Of a stretch of DNA of 11,243 nucleotides, positions 1 to 7,847 are shown piece by piece; positions within the stretch are counted from its first letter, which is position 1; the number at the start of each line of letters is the position of its first letter. Position numbers and translations under genes: made by a program. Origin of the DNA: Rhodospirillaceae bacterium (GTDB lineage Bacteria; Pseudomonadota; Alphaproteobacteria; MPNO01; UBA2964); contig PBOV01000134.1 in assembly GCA_002724505.1 (NCBI GenBank), forward strand, positions 1 to 11,243, in the 5' to 3' direction. Below the pieces are notes generated by a model. The model worked only from the letters and a program-made list of their open reading frames with translations, had not been told where the DNA came from and did no database searches.

Positions 1-30
1 AATACCTGTCGCTAGTCTGCGCACGAAGCT

Positions 31-342
31 TTATTCTTTGTCTTTCTCCTTCAGATCAAACGCTGCTGTCAGCGCGTGCATAACCTCGTGCAAAAACGTG
101 TCCTGCATCGCGTCGTTTGCTTGATCTTCTGCGACAACAATCAACTGCGCGTCGACTGAACAGAACCCCATCGCACCACTCACGATCATTTCATCCTGCG
201 AGGAAAAGATGACCTTGTAGGTCAGGTTCAAAACCTTCAGCTCGTCAGGTCTTCCAACTGTTGACGAAGCCTTGGCGGCGCGGCGGCCGGTTCTTGATGG
301 CTTGGAACGTGTCTGCTTGCGGGGTTTGAGTTTGGCGTTCAT
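31..342 (-). CDS. Small HExxH-motif protein, phage/plasmid-type putative metallopeptidase-like
   Basis: This complete 103-residue frame runs from ATG to TAA. The first 30 residues are very basic (Lys/Arg/Ser rich, probably disordered). Residues about 35-100 form a compact domain ending in HEVMHAL (about residues 85-91), the zinc-binding HExxH signature of gluzincin peptidases. The order of a short beta strand (LNLTYKVIF), a second beta segment (AQLIVVAED), then an LHEVMHAL helix is what I know from small uncharacterised proteins of phages and plasmids related to the ImmA/IrrE or SprT-like fold. No downstream third zinc ligand is obvious in the few remaining residues, so enzymatic activity is uncertain. 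No strong Shine-Dalgarno precedes the ATG (only GAAAAG about 5 bases upstream). It lies in the G+C-rich flank, downstream of the restriction-gene remnant on the same strand. Function is inferred from the motif only. Confidence 0.6.
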   Translation of the reverse strand: MNAKLKPRKQTRSKPSRTGRRAAKASSTVGRPDELKVLNLTYKVIFSSQDEMIVSGAMGFCSVDAQLIVVAEDQANDAMQDTFLHEVMHALTAAFDLKEKDKE

Positions 343-375
343 CGATGCTTTTCAAAAATGAGAGTTGGAAGCAGA

Positions 376-519
376 TTAACCAGCCACTTCTGCCGGCTCG
401 TAAAGGTATCTCTGGAATCCGAGGAACATCTACCTGATCTCACCCACCTGATGCAATTCAGCGACTGCATCCCGAGGAGTTCCATACTTCAGTTCGATAA
501 ATGGCGGCAACTTCCCCTC
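376..519 (-). pseudogene. Broken C-terminal remnant resembling a type I restriction enzyme R subunit
   Basis: One minus-strand frame is open from the TGA at 520-522 to the TAA at 376-378, except for a single in-frame TAG at 430-432. The two halves read FIELKYGTPRDAVAEL... and, after the stop, MFLGFQRYLYEPAEVAG. Together they resemble, from memory, the extreme C-terminus of HsdR-type type I restriction subunits (EcoEI_R_C-like), where a 'LKY...DAV..L....IR..F.GFQ.(Y/H)LY' pattern is usual. Nothing else of the ~800-1000 residue protein is present: the frame ends exactly at the edge of the 53-nt repeat (507-559). I infer a gene cut by a rearrangement and later damaged by a stop codon. The stop could also be a sequencing error, but the missing N-terminal body could not. 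The family assignment is moderate; the presence of a disrupted frame is clearer. Confidence 0.45.
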
Positions 520-559
520 TCACCCCCCCAGGCGCAATCGCCCAGAATCTCACAGCCTC
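507..559 (+). repeat. Left copy of a 53-nt imperfect direct repeat
   Basis: The sequence consists of ACTTCCCC, a C-rich tract, GGCGCAAT, and a tail ending CTCACAGCCTC. It recurs in the same orientation at 10396-10448. The 30-nt core (530-559 versus 10419-10448) matches at 26 of 30 positions by hand; the C-rich half aligns with one or two small gaps. This copy contains the small inverted repeat GGCG-CAAT-CGCC (531-542). It marks the left edge of the A+T-rich segment, and the restriction-gene remnant stops at it. Confidence 0.75.
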
Positions 560-593
560 CTTCCAAAGCAGATCATCAATATTATTAAACGCC

Positions 594-622
594 TTGAAAA
601 TTTCAAATATTGGGTTTACTTT
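594..622 (+). promoter_or_regulatory. Possible promoter overlapping a 13-bp palindrome upstream of the putative hydrolase
   Basis: A perfect palindrome, TTGAAA-A-TTTCAA, lies at 594-606, about 45 bases before the ATG at 650. Its first half reads as a -35 box (TTGAAA), and 17 bases later TACTTT (617-622) gives a weak -10 (3 of 6 matches to TATAAT). A palindrome on a -35 box would be a natural repressor site, but this rests on pattern alone in A+T-rich DNA. Confidence 0.25.
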
Positions 623-649
623 TATCTAACTGTGCAGTTAATCTCTAGG

Positions 650-3600
650 ATGAATTTACGGATCGCTTACTCAATGACAATCATGCTTGCAATAGTCAGC
701 ACCGGGTTGGGGCAGATATCCAGCTTTACCGATGAGTTCGACGGTCCAGATTTGAACCCGGAATGGACTTTGATCAATGCGACGCCCCAAGATGGTTTGG
801 TCGAGACTGGTTACTATTCGTTACGGGGCCCCATTGGAAAATCCTCTGGACTCCGCCGCAAGATTGAAGGCCAAGGCGACTTCACCACAGAAATTAGCTT
901 CAAACTAAAAACCTTCTTCCTCAAAGGAGCCGGAGGCTCAAAGTCAGACCTCAAGATTCGCTTTACAGGCCCAGGTGCTTGGTTTGAGGTTGTATTAAAC
1001 AGTTTCAGATCATTGCGTGTTACTTCGTCAGAGATTGGGGGTAATCTTCAAGCCCCCATTAACGTTAGAGTTATCGGTGACGATGACCGCCTTAGATTCA
1101 AGTTTGATTATAGCGAAGCCACTTCGACTATGTCAGTCAGCTACGCCATCAACAAAAGCTCGTGGAAAAGTCTAGCCACCGGTTCAGGAGTTACGCCAAT
1201 GGCTCTAAAATACTTTGAAATAGTCCTATTTAAGTTCGATAAAAATCCTTCCACCTTACCGCTCATATTGCTCGAACGCTATAAGGTGCTTGGCCCCGAA
1301 CCTGTTCCTGTTCCATCAGGGCTTACAATAATGGCAGACAAAGAATATTTTAAAATAATTTGGCCAAGCGCCGCATCAAAATTATATTCTATTCAGCAAT
1401 CTTACAACCTAGTCAATTGGGAAACCGTCGTTGATCAAATTCCAGCTGCACCGCCATTGAACACCTACAAATTCGATGGCTTGAATTCAAAAAGAAGAAG
1501 CTTTTTCCGAATTCTTGAGCACAACGCTAGCACGTGGCCGCACAGGGATTACTGCGCAATGCTTGCCCAAGAGATTCAAGGTAAGAAGCACGCATTTCTG
1601 GCAGGGAACTTAGCCTATTACATAGGGGGTAGATACACCACTTGGGACCTTCTAGAAAACGAAACTCTGGGGTTAACCCACCCATTTCACCACGACTTAC
1701 GCGGACGTGGATTGGGCATCGTCACTGATGAAAAAACTGGAACTGGTCATGACTTTCAGGGTTGGGAATTTTACAAAGATTCAAAAGTTGCCTACGGGAC
1801 TGTTATAGTAAACGGAAAATCCTACATCAATCCCGCACCTCGAAAGATGTTCTGGCGACCAGATCGTATAATCTGCGAATATGAGATTGATGGAGTAGAA
1901 ATCCGCGAAGAAAAGTTTATTGCTCTGAACGATGTAGCCTGTTCTATTATTACCTCTTCAAAGGCAATTGAGATCAAATTTTCCGGGCATAGCTACGTCA
2001 GCGCAAACCGCAGCATTCAGCGCACCTCCACCGTCCGTCATGATAAATCACACAACATGGTCCACGTGATAGAGGGTGGCACTGCCTTAACTCGGCCTGT
2101 GGAAGGCAAAGATGTGGAAGGAGTGCTAATTTATGACGGGATGAGTACGGTAATTTCGACATCCAAGAGATTCACAGACTATAATGCCTTCCGCGATCGC
2201 GACGGACGACAGCAATATTCGTTCAAGGTTGCCTGCGATCAGCAAGGCGTTGCCCTAGGCTGGGCGATGCACGATAATTACATAGATGCGCGTGAACGTG
2301 TTAACAAAGTGCTCTTGGATTCAACTAAGCACTTAGCCGCTAAGACTGCACACATGGACGATCTGCTTACTAACCAGATCCCGTACTTTCGTTGTTCCGA
2401 TCCCGACATAGTCAACATCTACTACTACCTCTGGTCGATCTACTTGATGTATTATATCGACGTTGGTAAAGGCTGGGAGATTCATCCGCACACCCAGACC
2501 GCGGTAAACAATTTTTTGGGCATGCACAGGTTCGATGCAAACTTTCAGATCAAGGTCGGAGCTTGGATTAGAGACAAGGATTATTACGCCTATGGTAACG
2601 TTTTGATCTGGTCAGCGCTGCTTCCGTACGCCAAGTCTGGAGGAAGACTGCCTGACAACATGGGGCAGTCTTGGCTCTCGCCTGTATGGGGTACAACTAC
2701 CGATCATGTGATCGGCGCTTGGGATATCTACGAACACTCTGGCGATCTAGGTTTCATCGAAGAGGTGTACGAACCTTATTTCAAACCTCTGTTTTGGAAC
2801 GGTATCAATAACCATTGGGGCGCCAGATTCGATGCAGTTAATTGCCTCAAGCGAATGGCAATTCTAACCGGTAACTCTGCTGATTTAGAACACTGGCACT
2901 CGGTGGGAGACATGAACAATCACAAAAATTGGGTGAATAATGAGTGGGAACGAGCAAAGCCTAACTATTGGGGAAACACGGCTCCTGCAATCTATCCGCC
3001 TGGCAGTAAGGACCGTGTACTCTTCTGGACTGGATTGGCCTACATGCGCAACAGTTGGTTCCCGGAGGATTGGGCACGCCGCATGACTGATAACTGGGCA
3101 GTAGATAGCGAAATAGGCTTCAACGGTCCAATTCCACCTACACTCGTTGCCATGCAGGACTTCGATCATACTTTTCCAAGTTTCGCTTCAGCACCAGACC
3201 TCGCCTACTACTCCATTATTGGTATGTATGATCGCAATGTCGGGAAGAATGCCAACGTCATGGGACTTGGACACCTGAAAAAATACAACCTCAAATGGGG
3301 CATTCCTGTCGCTCCAGAATCATACGACAGTGACTGGGAAATTTGGGGTGATCAGTATTCCAATTTCAATGCAGGTAAAATCCTCATTATACTTAACGGC
3401 ATTGCGGGCCTAGACTATTCTATCCCTGGAGACACATTTATAATTAAAGACAAAATGCCTGATGAATGGAGTTTCATGAAAGTCAAAGTACCTGTCACCA
3501 AGCACGGCCTAACAGACTGGGTCGAAGTACAAATCGATCGCACAGATATTGGTGATGGCGTAGTTGAAAAAACAATCACGGCAACAGGCAATTCATTGCA

Positions 3601-3745
3601 AACCTTAAAAATCCAGCCTTGGTTGGAGGAACGAACCCTCATTAAGGCACCCGGCGGGGGCGATATCCTAGCACCTACGGGGCATCTGTCGTATACATTT
3701 AAAAAAGCAAAAGATGCGAGCGTGACTATCCGCTCGATGGAATAG
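650..3745 (+). CDS. Secreted multidomain putative (alpha/alpha)6 glycoside hydrolase with N-terminal lectin-like domain
   Basis: I chose the ATG at 650 because it begins a good signal peptide (MNLRIAYSMTIMLAIVSTGLGQ); a GTG at 632 adds six codons, giving 1037 residues, and the numbers below use it. Neither start has a well-spaced Shine-Dalgarno. Residues about 30-220 (DEFDGPDLNPEW, then NSFRSLRVTSSE) are the same beta-sandwich that occurs six times in the convergent neighbour. Residues about 228-297 (YSIQQSYNLVNWE ... RRSFFRI) are the short Verrucomicrobia-type domain. Residues about 305-555 look like a beta-sandwich. Residues about 560-930 are rich in Trp, Tyr and amphipathic helices (GKGWEIHPHTQTAVNNFLG, YYAYGNVLIW, WEIWGDQYSNFNAGKIL) and resemble the six-hairpin hydrolases (MGH1/GH63-type clan). 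A beta-rich C-terminal domain follows. Candidate acids lie in those three segments, but I cannot name the catalytic pair or family. Substrate is unknown; context suggests an extracellular or periplasmic plant or algal polysaccharide. Confidence 0.6.
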   Translation: MNLRIAYSMTIMLAIVSTGLGQISSFTDEFDGPDLNPEWTLINATPQDGLVETGYYSLRGPIGKSSGLRRKIEGQGDFTTEISFKLKTFFLKGAGGSKSDLKIRFTGPGAWFEVVLNSFRSLRVTSSEIGGNLQAPINVRVIGDDDRLRFKFDYSEATSTMSVSYAINKSSWKSLATGSGVTPMALKYFEIVLFKFDKNPSTLPLILLERYKVLGPEPVPVPSGLTIMADKEYFKIIWPSAASKLYSIQQSYNLVNWETVVDQIPAAPPLNTYKFDGLNSKRRSFFRILEHNASTWPHRDYCAMLAQEIQGKKHAFLAGNLAYYIGGRYTTWDLLENETLGLTHPFHHDLRGRGLGIVTDEKTGTGHDFQGWEFYKDSKVAYGTVIVNGKSYINPAPRKMFWRPDRIICEYEIDGVEIREEKFIALNDVACSIITSSKAIEIKFSGHSYVSANRSIQRTSTVRHDKSHNMVHVIEGGTALTRPVEGKDVEGVLIYDGMSTVISTSKRFTDYNAFRDRDGRQQYSFKVACDQQGVALGWAMHDNYIDARERVNKVLLDSTKHLAAKTAHMDDLLTNQIPYFRCSDPDIVNIYYYLWSIYLMYYIDVGKGWEIHPHTQTAVNNFLGMHRFDANFQIKVGAWIRDKDYYAYGNVLIWSALLPYAKSGGRLPDNMGQSWLSPVWGTTTDHVIGAWDIYEHSGDLGFIEEVYEPYFKPLFWNGINNHWGARFDAVNCLKRMAILTGNSADLEHWHSVGDMNNHKNWVNNEWERAKPNYWGNTAPAIYPPGSKDRVLFWTGLAYMRNSWFPEDWARRMTDNWAVDSEIGFNGPIPPTLVAMQDFDHTFPSFASAPDLAYYSIIGMYDRNVGKNANVMGLGHLKKYNLKWGIPVAPESYDSDWEIWGDQYSNFNAGKILIILNGIAGLDYSIPGDTFIIKDKMPDEWSFMKVKVPVTKHGLTDWVEVQIDRTDIGDGVVEKTITATGNSLQTLKIQPWLEERTLIKAPGGGDILAPTGHLSYTFKKAKDASVTIRSME

Positions 3746-3843
3746 ATACCACAAATAAACTCTTAGTTCGAAATCCTAGGCGCAGAATCTAGGTGCCAAA
3801 ATACTTCGCAAAACGATGTTTTTCTCTTAGTTAAATGTAAAAA

Positions 3844-6800
3844 CTAGTCTGAGCTTTGTTTTACTCGATAAAAGCGACGATCATCATCTGCTGGGATATT
3901 CTCATTCTTTACAGTCGTGTCGTCACCATCAGATGGAATATCATCAATCAAATTATTCCATTCTAAGAGGTCATTTGACCATTCGACATTATAGGTCGCT
4001 CCTGGTGTTGATGACCAGGTGATAGTCACAGTCTGTGGAGCTGTGTTGGTTACATCTATACTAGTAATTTCAATTACCGATTCGTTGCCACCTTCACTGA
4101 GAGGAAAGACTCCATCCCGAATCTCAAAATGATCAATCAGCATCTTTGGGGTATTACCATTACCCTCTCCAAACTTGAACATAACAAAATCAACAATGTT
4201 TGGTTCAAACGCTTTTAGTCCCTCCGCTGTGGCAATCTCTACCATTGCACCACCATCAATCGAAACACCATAAGTGGCATTACCTGTTTCCGCGTCCCAT
4301 ATAAACCGAAAATGCAATGGGGCTCCGTCTGTTACACCAATGTCGTCGAGGCGATTTACATTACCTCCTTTTTCAGCAGAAAAAACACGGACGTCGTCAA
4401 AACTATTAAAGACAAGTTCCAAGAACTTCCCGCCAAAGAAGCGAAACTTGAAATCTGTATGAGAGCCAATGAAGTCTTCAAAATGCATATTGAGATCTGC
4501 AGTAAAACTTCCTCCACTCGTAAATGATCGTCGGATGCCAGCATCGCCTCCGGCAGATGTACTCGGTTCGTTAACCTGATATCTTCCATCCTCGGTGAAC
4601 CCAATCTGCGCATCGGCTGAATCATCACGTACGCTCCAATCTTCCCCAAGTTCAGGGCCATCAAACGTTTCTACAATCCCTTCAACAGGCGGCTGAACTT
4701 CCGGAATAGGAGAAACCCCAGGAACAATCTCAAAATAATCAACCAATAATCCAGGAGTGTTTCCATTCCCTTCTCCAAATTTGAACATAATGAAATCAAC
4801 TATCTCTGGAGTAAATTCCTTCAATCCAGAAATCTTAGCTATTTCCTTCATCGGCTCATCTCGAATTGAAAGTCCTATGATGACTTCGCTAGAAATTTCA
4901 TTCCAAATAAAGCGTATTTTGACGGCGTCACCATCATTAATTCCGACTTTTTGAATTTTACTTACATTCTCTCCACGTTCCTGTGAATAAACACGCAAAT
5001 CGTCAAAACTATTATAAACAAATTCAATGAATTTACCCCCCAAAAATCGGAATTTAAAATCAGTCGCAGAGCCAGAAAATCCGTCAAAGGTAAAACCAAA
5101 ATCGGAAGTGAAACTTCCCCCCTTCCCCTCAATAGCATGTCTAAGACCAACGTCGCTAGCTGATGTAGACGGATCACGAAGTTCGTAAAACCCATTTTCA
5201 AATCCTCTCTGGGCTTCTGGACTTTCATCTCGCAATATCCAGCTTTCGGCGAGTTTAGGTCCGTCGAAGTCATCTCGATAGGGTTGAATCGGTGGATCCA
5301 TGGGAATCTCATCAATTCCAGATCGTATTTCAAAGCGATCTATTGAAACTATCGGCTCGGGCCCATCACCAAATTTGAACAAAATCATATCTAGTGAGTT
5401 AGGGGTAAATTCAGTCAAACCACTAACTGAACCAACTAAGGTCCACTTATCGCCTGTAAAAACTCCATACTGTGCCTGTCCTGCCGGCTCATTCCATACG
5501 AAACGAAATTGCACTGTTTCTTTTTCCAAAATCCCTATATCCTCGATACGATTAATCCCACCTTTTTCACCGGAATGCATACGGATGTCATCAAAACTAT
5601 TGTAGACCAACTCTATGAATTTACCTCCAAAGAAGCGTAGTTTAAAATCTGATCCAGTCTCGTTGAATTGCTCAAATATGACATGTGCATCAACCGTAAA
5701 GCTGCCTTGGCCGGTAAAAATATGCTTAATACCGGCAGCATTTGAGGATCTAGATGGATCCTTAAATCGATACGTACCATTCGAGATTCCTAATTGAGCA
5801 TCTTCGTCTATTGTGATCCAAGTATCGGATAGCAATGGATCTTCAAATTCGTCTATGAATGGCTCCAATCGTTCTGTCGGAATTTGGGAAAAACCCGAGC
5901 GGGCGGAAAAGCTATCGAGATAAACAGCAGTTGAAGGGTCCTTCTCGCCACTTGAGGAGAGTAAAATTTCTAACATACGAGGCTTCCATCCCTCACCAAA
6001 TTCCTCCAGCATCAGTTCTAAACCTTGGCCGTTTATACCTGCGCCTATTTCAAATAATTCAAGAGTGGAATCCCATCCAAATCGTAAATTCAATGTTTCC
6101 TCATCCCCCAAATTAAAGTCATCTAATTTTAGGAGACTATCACCTGAAAAAATAACCTCGAAAGTTTTGTCACCACCTACTAGAATCTCAAGTGCATCAG
6201 AACCGGGAAATCTCATAATTAACGCTGAATTTGAGTCGACAAATTCGCTCAAACTTAAATTAAGATCTACTGTTGTACTTCCAGGAGAAGGCAGTCTAAG
6301 CCCTAACCCTGCTTTATTATTTGGACTTAAGGCAGACTTGAATTGATACCGACCCTTATCGTCGAAGCCTATATGCTCTGATTCTTCTCCCAATACAATC
6401 CAAGGTGAAATCAGTTCCGGACCGTCGAAATCATCAATAATTGTTTGCACCTCAACAGGAACATATCCATCACTAATATCAAAGTGATCAAGTTGTAATC
6501 TAGGTTCATTACCGTTTCCTTCCCCAAATTTGAATAAAACCAAATCCAAATTTTCGGGCTCAAATTCAAATAGCCCACTCTCTTGAGCGAGTAAAATCAT
6601 CGGACCATCATTTTGAGCGACTCCTACTTGAACAGTTTTCGCTAGATCATCATAGGCTAATTTCAGATCTATAACATCACCATCCTTGAAACCAATCTTG
6701 TTGAAACGGGCAATGTTTTCACCCAATTCCCCTGAATAAACCCTTATATCATCAAAACTGTTGTAAACAATCTCAATCAAGCCGCCTACAAGAAACCTAA

Positions 6801-7686
6801 ATTTAAAATCAGAAGCTGATTTGGAAAAATCCTTAAGCTTTATACGAGCATTGGCAGTAAAACTTCCTGTTCCTTCAATTTTATGTCGCAGTCCTGCATC
6901 GCTCCCCTGCTGACCCTTTATCTCATATATTCCATCTGAGAACCCAACCTGTGAATTTTCTGACTTACCCAAAGGAACCCATCTTTCGTCAAGTTTCGGC
7001 CCCGAAAAATCATCTACAAACGAAGAAACACCGATAGGGAGTGCTTTGTCTTGAATTTGTATACGATCATAAAAAAGCCGAGGGGTATGCTCGCCTGCTC
7101 CAATTCTAAATAAAATTAAATCTAAACGTGTCGGCTGAAATTTCTGCAAGCCACTAATGGTATTAATCAATTGCATCGTTTCTTCCCCTTTTGCCACTCC
7201 TATTCGCATAGTGCCTGTGGATTCAGTCCAAGCAAAACGGATATGCATACTGGAACCTTCTTCGTATCCAAAAGACGGGATTTGCACAGTATTGCTTCCA
7301 CGTTCACCCGAGAACACCCTCATAAAATCATTCTGATTGAAAACTAATTCCATAAATTTTGGAGCTAGAAATCGGAACTTAAAATCGAATCGACCATCAA
7401 AAATATTCTCGAGGCGAATTGTAGCATCAACTGTAAAATCACCAGAACCAGAGAGTTTAAGGCCCAATCCGGCATCAGACTTTGATTGGGAGTCAACGAC
7501 TTCATACTCACCTTCGTCAGTAAATCCAACATGCGTACCTCCTTCATTATCAAAAATAAGCCAAGACGGATCTAGGTCCGGCCCATTAAACTCTTCTAAA
7601 AATGCTTTCTGTGCGTTGGCAGTATGATCTCCCAAAAACAAACAGATAGAAGACAACAAGATTAGATTTGATAGTATTTTTTTCAT
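3844..7686 (-). CDS. Secreted six-domain lectin-like (concanavalin A-like) repeat protein
   Basis: The product has 1280 residues, starting with a signal peptide (MKKILSNLILLSSICLFLG...ANAQ). Six related beta-sandwich domains follow at about residues 28-212, 223-406, 417-597, 610-790, 803-989 and 1005-1193. Each opens with a D(D/E)F(D/N/S)GPxLxxxW-like motif, and most carry FKFRF, NSFDDxRV, SGLxxFxP, FKFGEGNGN and a closing D-x-F-E-I strand. Residues about 1205-1277 (TYNVEWSNDLLEWNNL ... RRFYRV) are the short domain also present in the convergent hydrolase. No enzymatic motif is visible. The mature protein is strongly acidic, and I see no cysteine after residue 15. The domains look like LamG/DUF1080-type jelly rolls, so I infer a polysaccharide-binding scaffold or surface adhesin. 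It is downstream of the GH127 gene on the same strand (161-bp gap) and converges on the hydrolase (98-bp gap). The start has only a weak GAGAG upstream. Confidence 0.7.
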   Translation of the reverse strand: MKKILSNLILLSSICLFLGDHTANAQKAFLEEFNGPDLDPSWLIFDNEGGTHVGFTDEGEYEVVDSQSKSDAGLGLKLSGSGDFTVDATIRLENIFDGRFDFKFRFLAPKFMELVFNQNDFMRVFSGERGSNTVQIPSFGYEEGSSMHIRFAWTESTGTMRIGVAKGEETMQLINTISGLQKFQPTRLDLILFRIGAGEHTPRLFYDRIQIQDKALPIGVSSFVDDFSGPKLDERWVPLGKSENSQVGFSDGIYEIKGQQGSDAGLRHKIEGTGSFTANARIKLKDFSKSASDFKFRFLVGGLIEIVYNSFDDIRVYSGELGENIARFNKIGFKDGDVIDLKLAYDDLAKTVQVGVAQNDGPMILLAQESGLFEFEPENLDLVLFKFGEGNGNEPRLQLDHFDISDGYVPVEVQTIIDDFDGPELISPWIVLGEESEHIGFDDKGRYQFKSALSPNNKAGLGLRLPSPGSTTVDLNLSLSEFVDSNSALIMRFPGSDALEILVGGDKTFEVIFSGDSLLKLDDFNLGDEETLNLRFGWDSTLELFEIGAGINGQGLELMLEEFGEGWKPRMLEILLSSSGEKDPSTAVYLDSFSARSGFSQIPTERLEPFIDEFEDPLLSDTWITIDEDAQLGISNGTYRFKDPSRSSNAAGIKHIFTGQGSFTVDAHVIFEQFNETGSDFKLRFFGGKFIELVYNSFDDIRMHSGEKGGINRIEDIGILEKETVQFRFVWNEPAGQAQYGVFTGDKWTLVGSVSGLTEFTPNSLDMILFKFGDGPEPIVSIDRFEIRSGIDEIPMDPPIQPYRDDFDGPKLAESWILRDESPEAQRGFENGFYELRDPSTSASDVGLRHAIEGKGGSFTSDFGFTFDGFSGSATDFKFRFLGGKFIEFVYNSFDDLRVYSQERGENVSKIQKVGINDGDAVKIRFIWNEISSEVIIGLSIRDEPMKEIAKISGLKEFTPEIVDFIMFKFGEGNGNTPGLLVDYFEIVPGVSPIPEVQPPVEGIVETFDGPELGEDWSVRDDSADAQIGFTEDGRYQVNEPSTSAGGDAGIRRSFTSGGSFTADLNMHFEDFIGSHTDFKFRFFGGKFLELVFNSFDDVRVFSAEKGGNVNRLDDIGVTDGAPLHFRFIWDAETGNATYGVSIDGGAMVEIATAEGLKAFEPNIVDFVMFKFGEGNGNTPKMLIDHFEIRDGVFPLSEGGNESVIEITSIDVTNTAPQTVTITWSSTPGATYNVEWSNDLLEWNNLIDDIPSDGDDTTVKNENIPADDDRRFYRVKQSSD
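4108..7605 (-). repeat. Six tandem ~550-nt coding repeats (lectin-like domains R1-R6)
   Basis: Units in translation order are R1 7605-7051, R2 7020-6469, R3 6438-5896, R4 5859-5317, R5 5280-4720 and R6 4674-4108, separated by Pro/Ile/Val-rich linkers of about 10-15 residues. R2, R4, R5 and R6 are the most alike; R1 has NQNDFMRVFSG in place of NSFDDxRV. R3 is the outlier: it lacks that loop and the FKFGEGNGN loop. Short nucleotide stretches are also nearly identical, for example TCAAAACTATT in the NSFDD codons around 4398, 5007 and 5588. This suggests the array grew by duplication of DNA units. A seventh, more distant copy is at the N-terminus of the 650-3745 gene. Confidence 0.8.
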
Positions 7687-7847
7687 ATATTATTCTCTCA
7701 AGGACTTCAACACTACATTTGACTCAAAAAAATGACTTAATTGATTCATAAAAAGCCGACAATTGAGGCATAAAACTTATTTTAAATGGTTTGAACTGAG
7801 AAAATCTTAGGGAAAAGACCTCTTGGCATCAAGCTTTTATTTGTAAT
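7687..7847. other. Gap between GH127 and repeat-protein genes; possible weak terminator at 7813-7838
   Basis: This 161-bp A+T-rich gap lies between two minus-strand genes. Just after the GH127 stop, on the minus strand, is AAAAG-CTTG-ATGC-CAAG-AGGT-CTTTT (7838-7813): an imperfect 4+5 bp stem with a 4-nt bulge, without a strong U tract. I see no convincing promoter for the repeat protein (TTGTCG-17-TAAGTC around 7735-7762 is poor). The two genes could be one transcript or two. Confidence 0.25.

Noticed and set aside
507..559. Integron attC site
   Set aside because: No RYYYAAC/GTTRRRY core pair and no long imperfect stem. The insert is far larger than a normal cassette, and no IntI is present.
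358..588. 76-residue plus-strand open frame
   Set aside because: It is antisense to the restriction-like remnant and crosses the 53-nt repeat; no family-like sequence or ribosome-binding site.
3773..3790. Possible third copy of the flanking repeat (CCTAGGCGCAGAATCT)
   Set aside because: Matches the right copy only over CCTAGGCGCA and a few later bases; neither the C-rich tract nor the CAGCCTC end is present.
3775..3793. CCTAG-9 nt-CTAGG inverted repeat between the convergent genes
   Set aside because: The stem is only 5 bp with no adjacent T or A tract, so I do not call it a terminator, although a terminator is expected in this gap.
4962..5333. 123-residue minus-strand frame inside the repeat protein
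   Set aside because: Out-of-frame shadow of units R4-R5; similar shadows occur at matching places in other units, as expected from the repeats.
3844..7686. Lipoprotein anchor in the repeat protein
   Set aside because: The only early cysteine (residue 15, SSIC) sits inside the hydrophobic core and lacks a Gly/Ala/Ser at -1, so a standard signal peptide is more likely.
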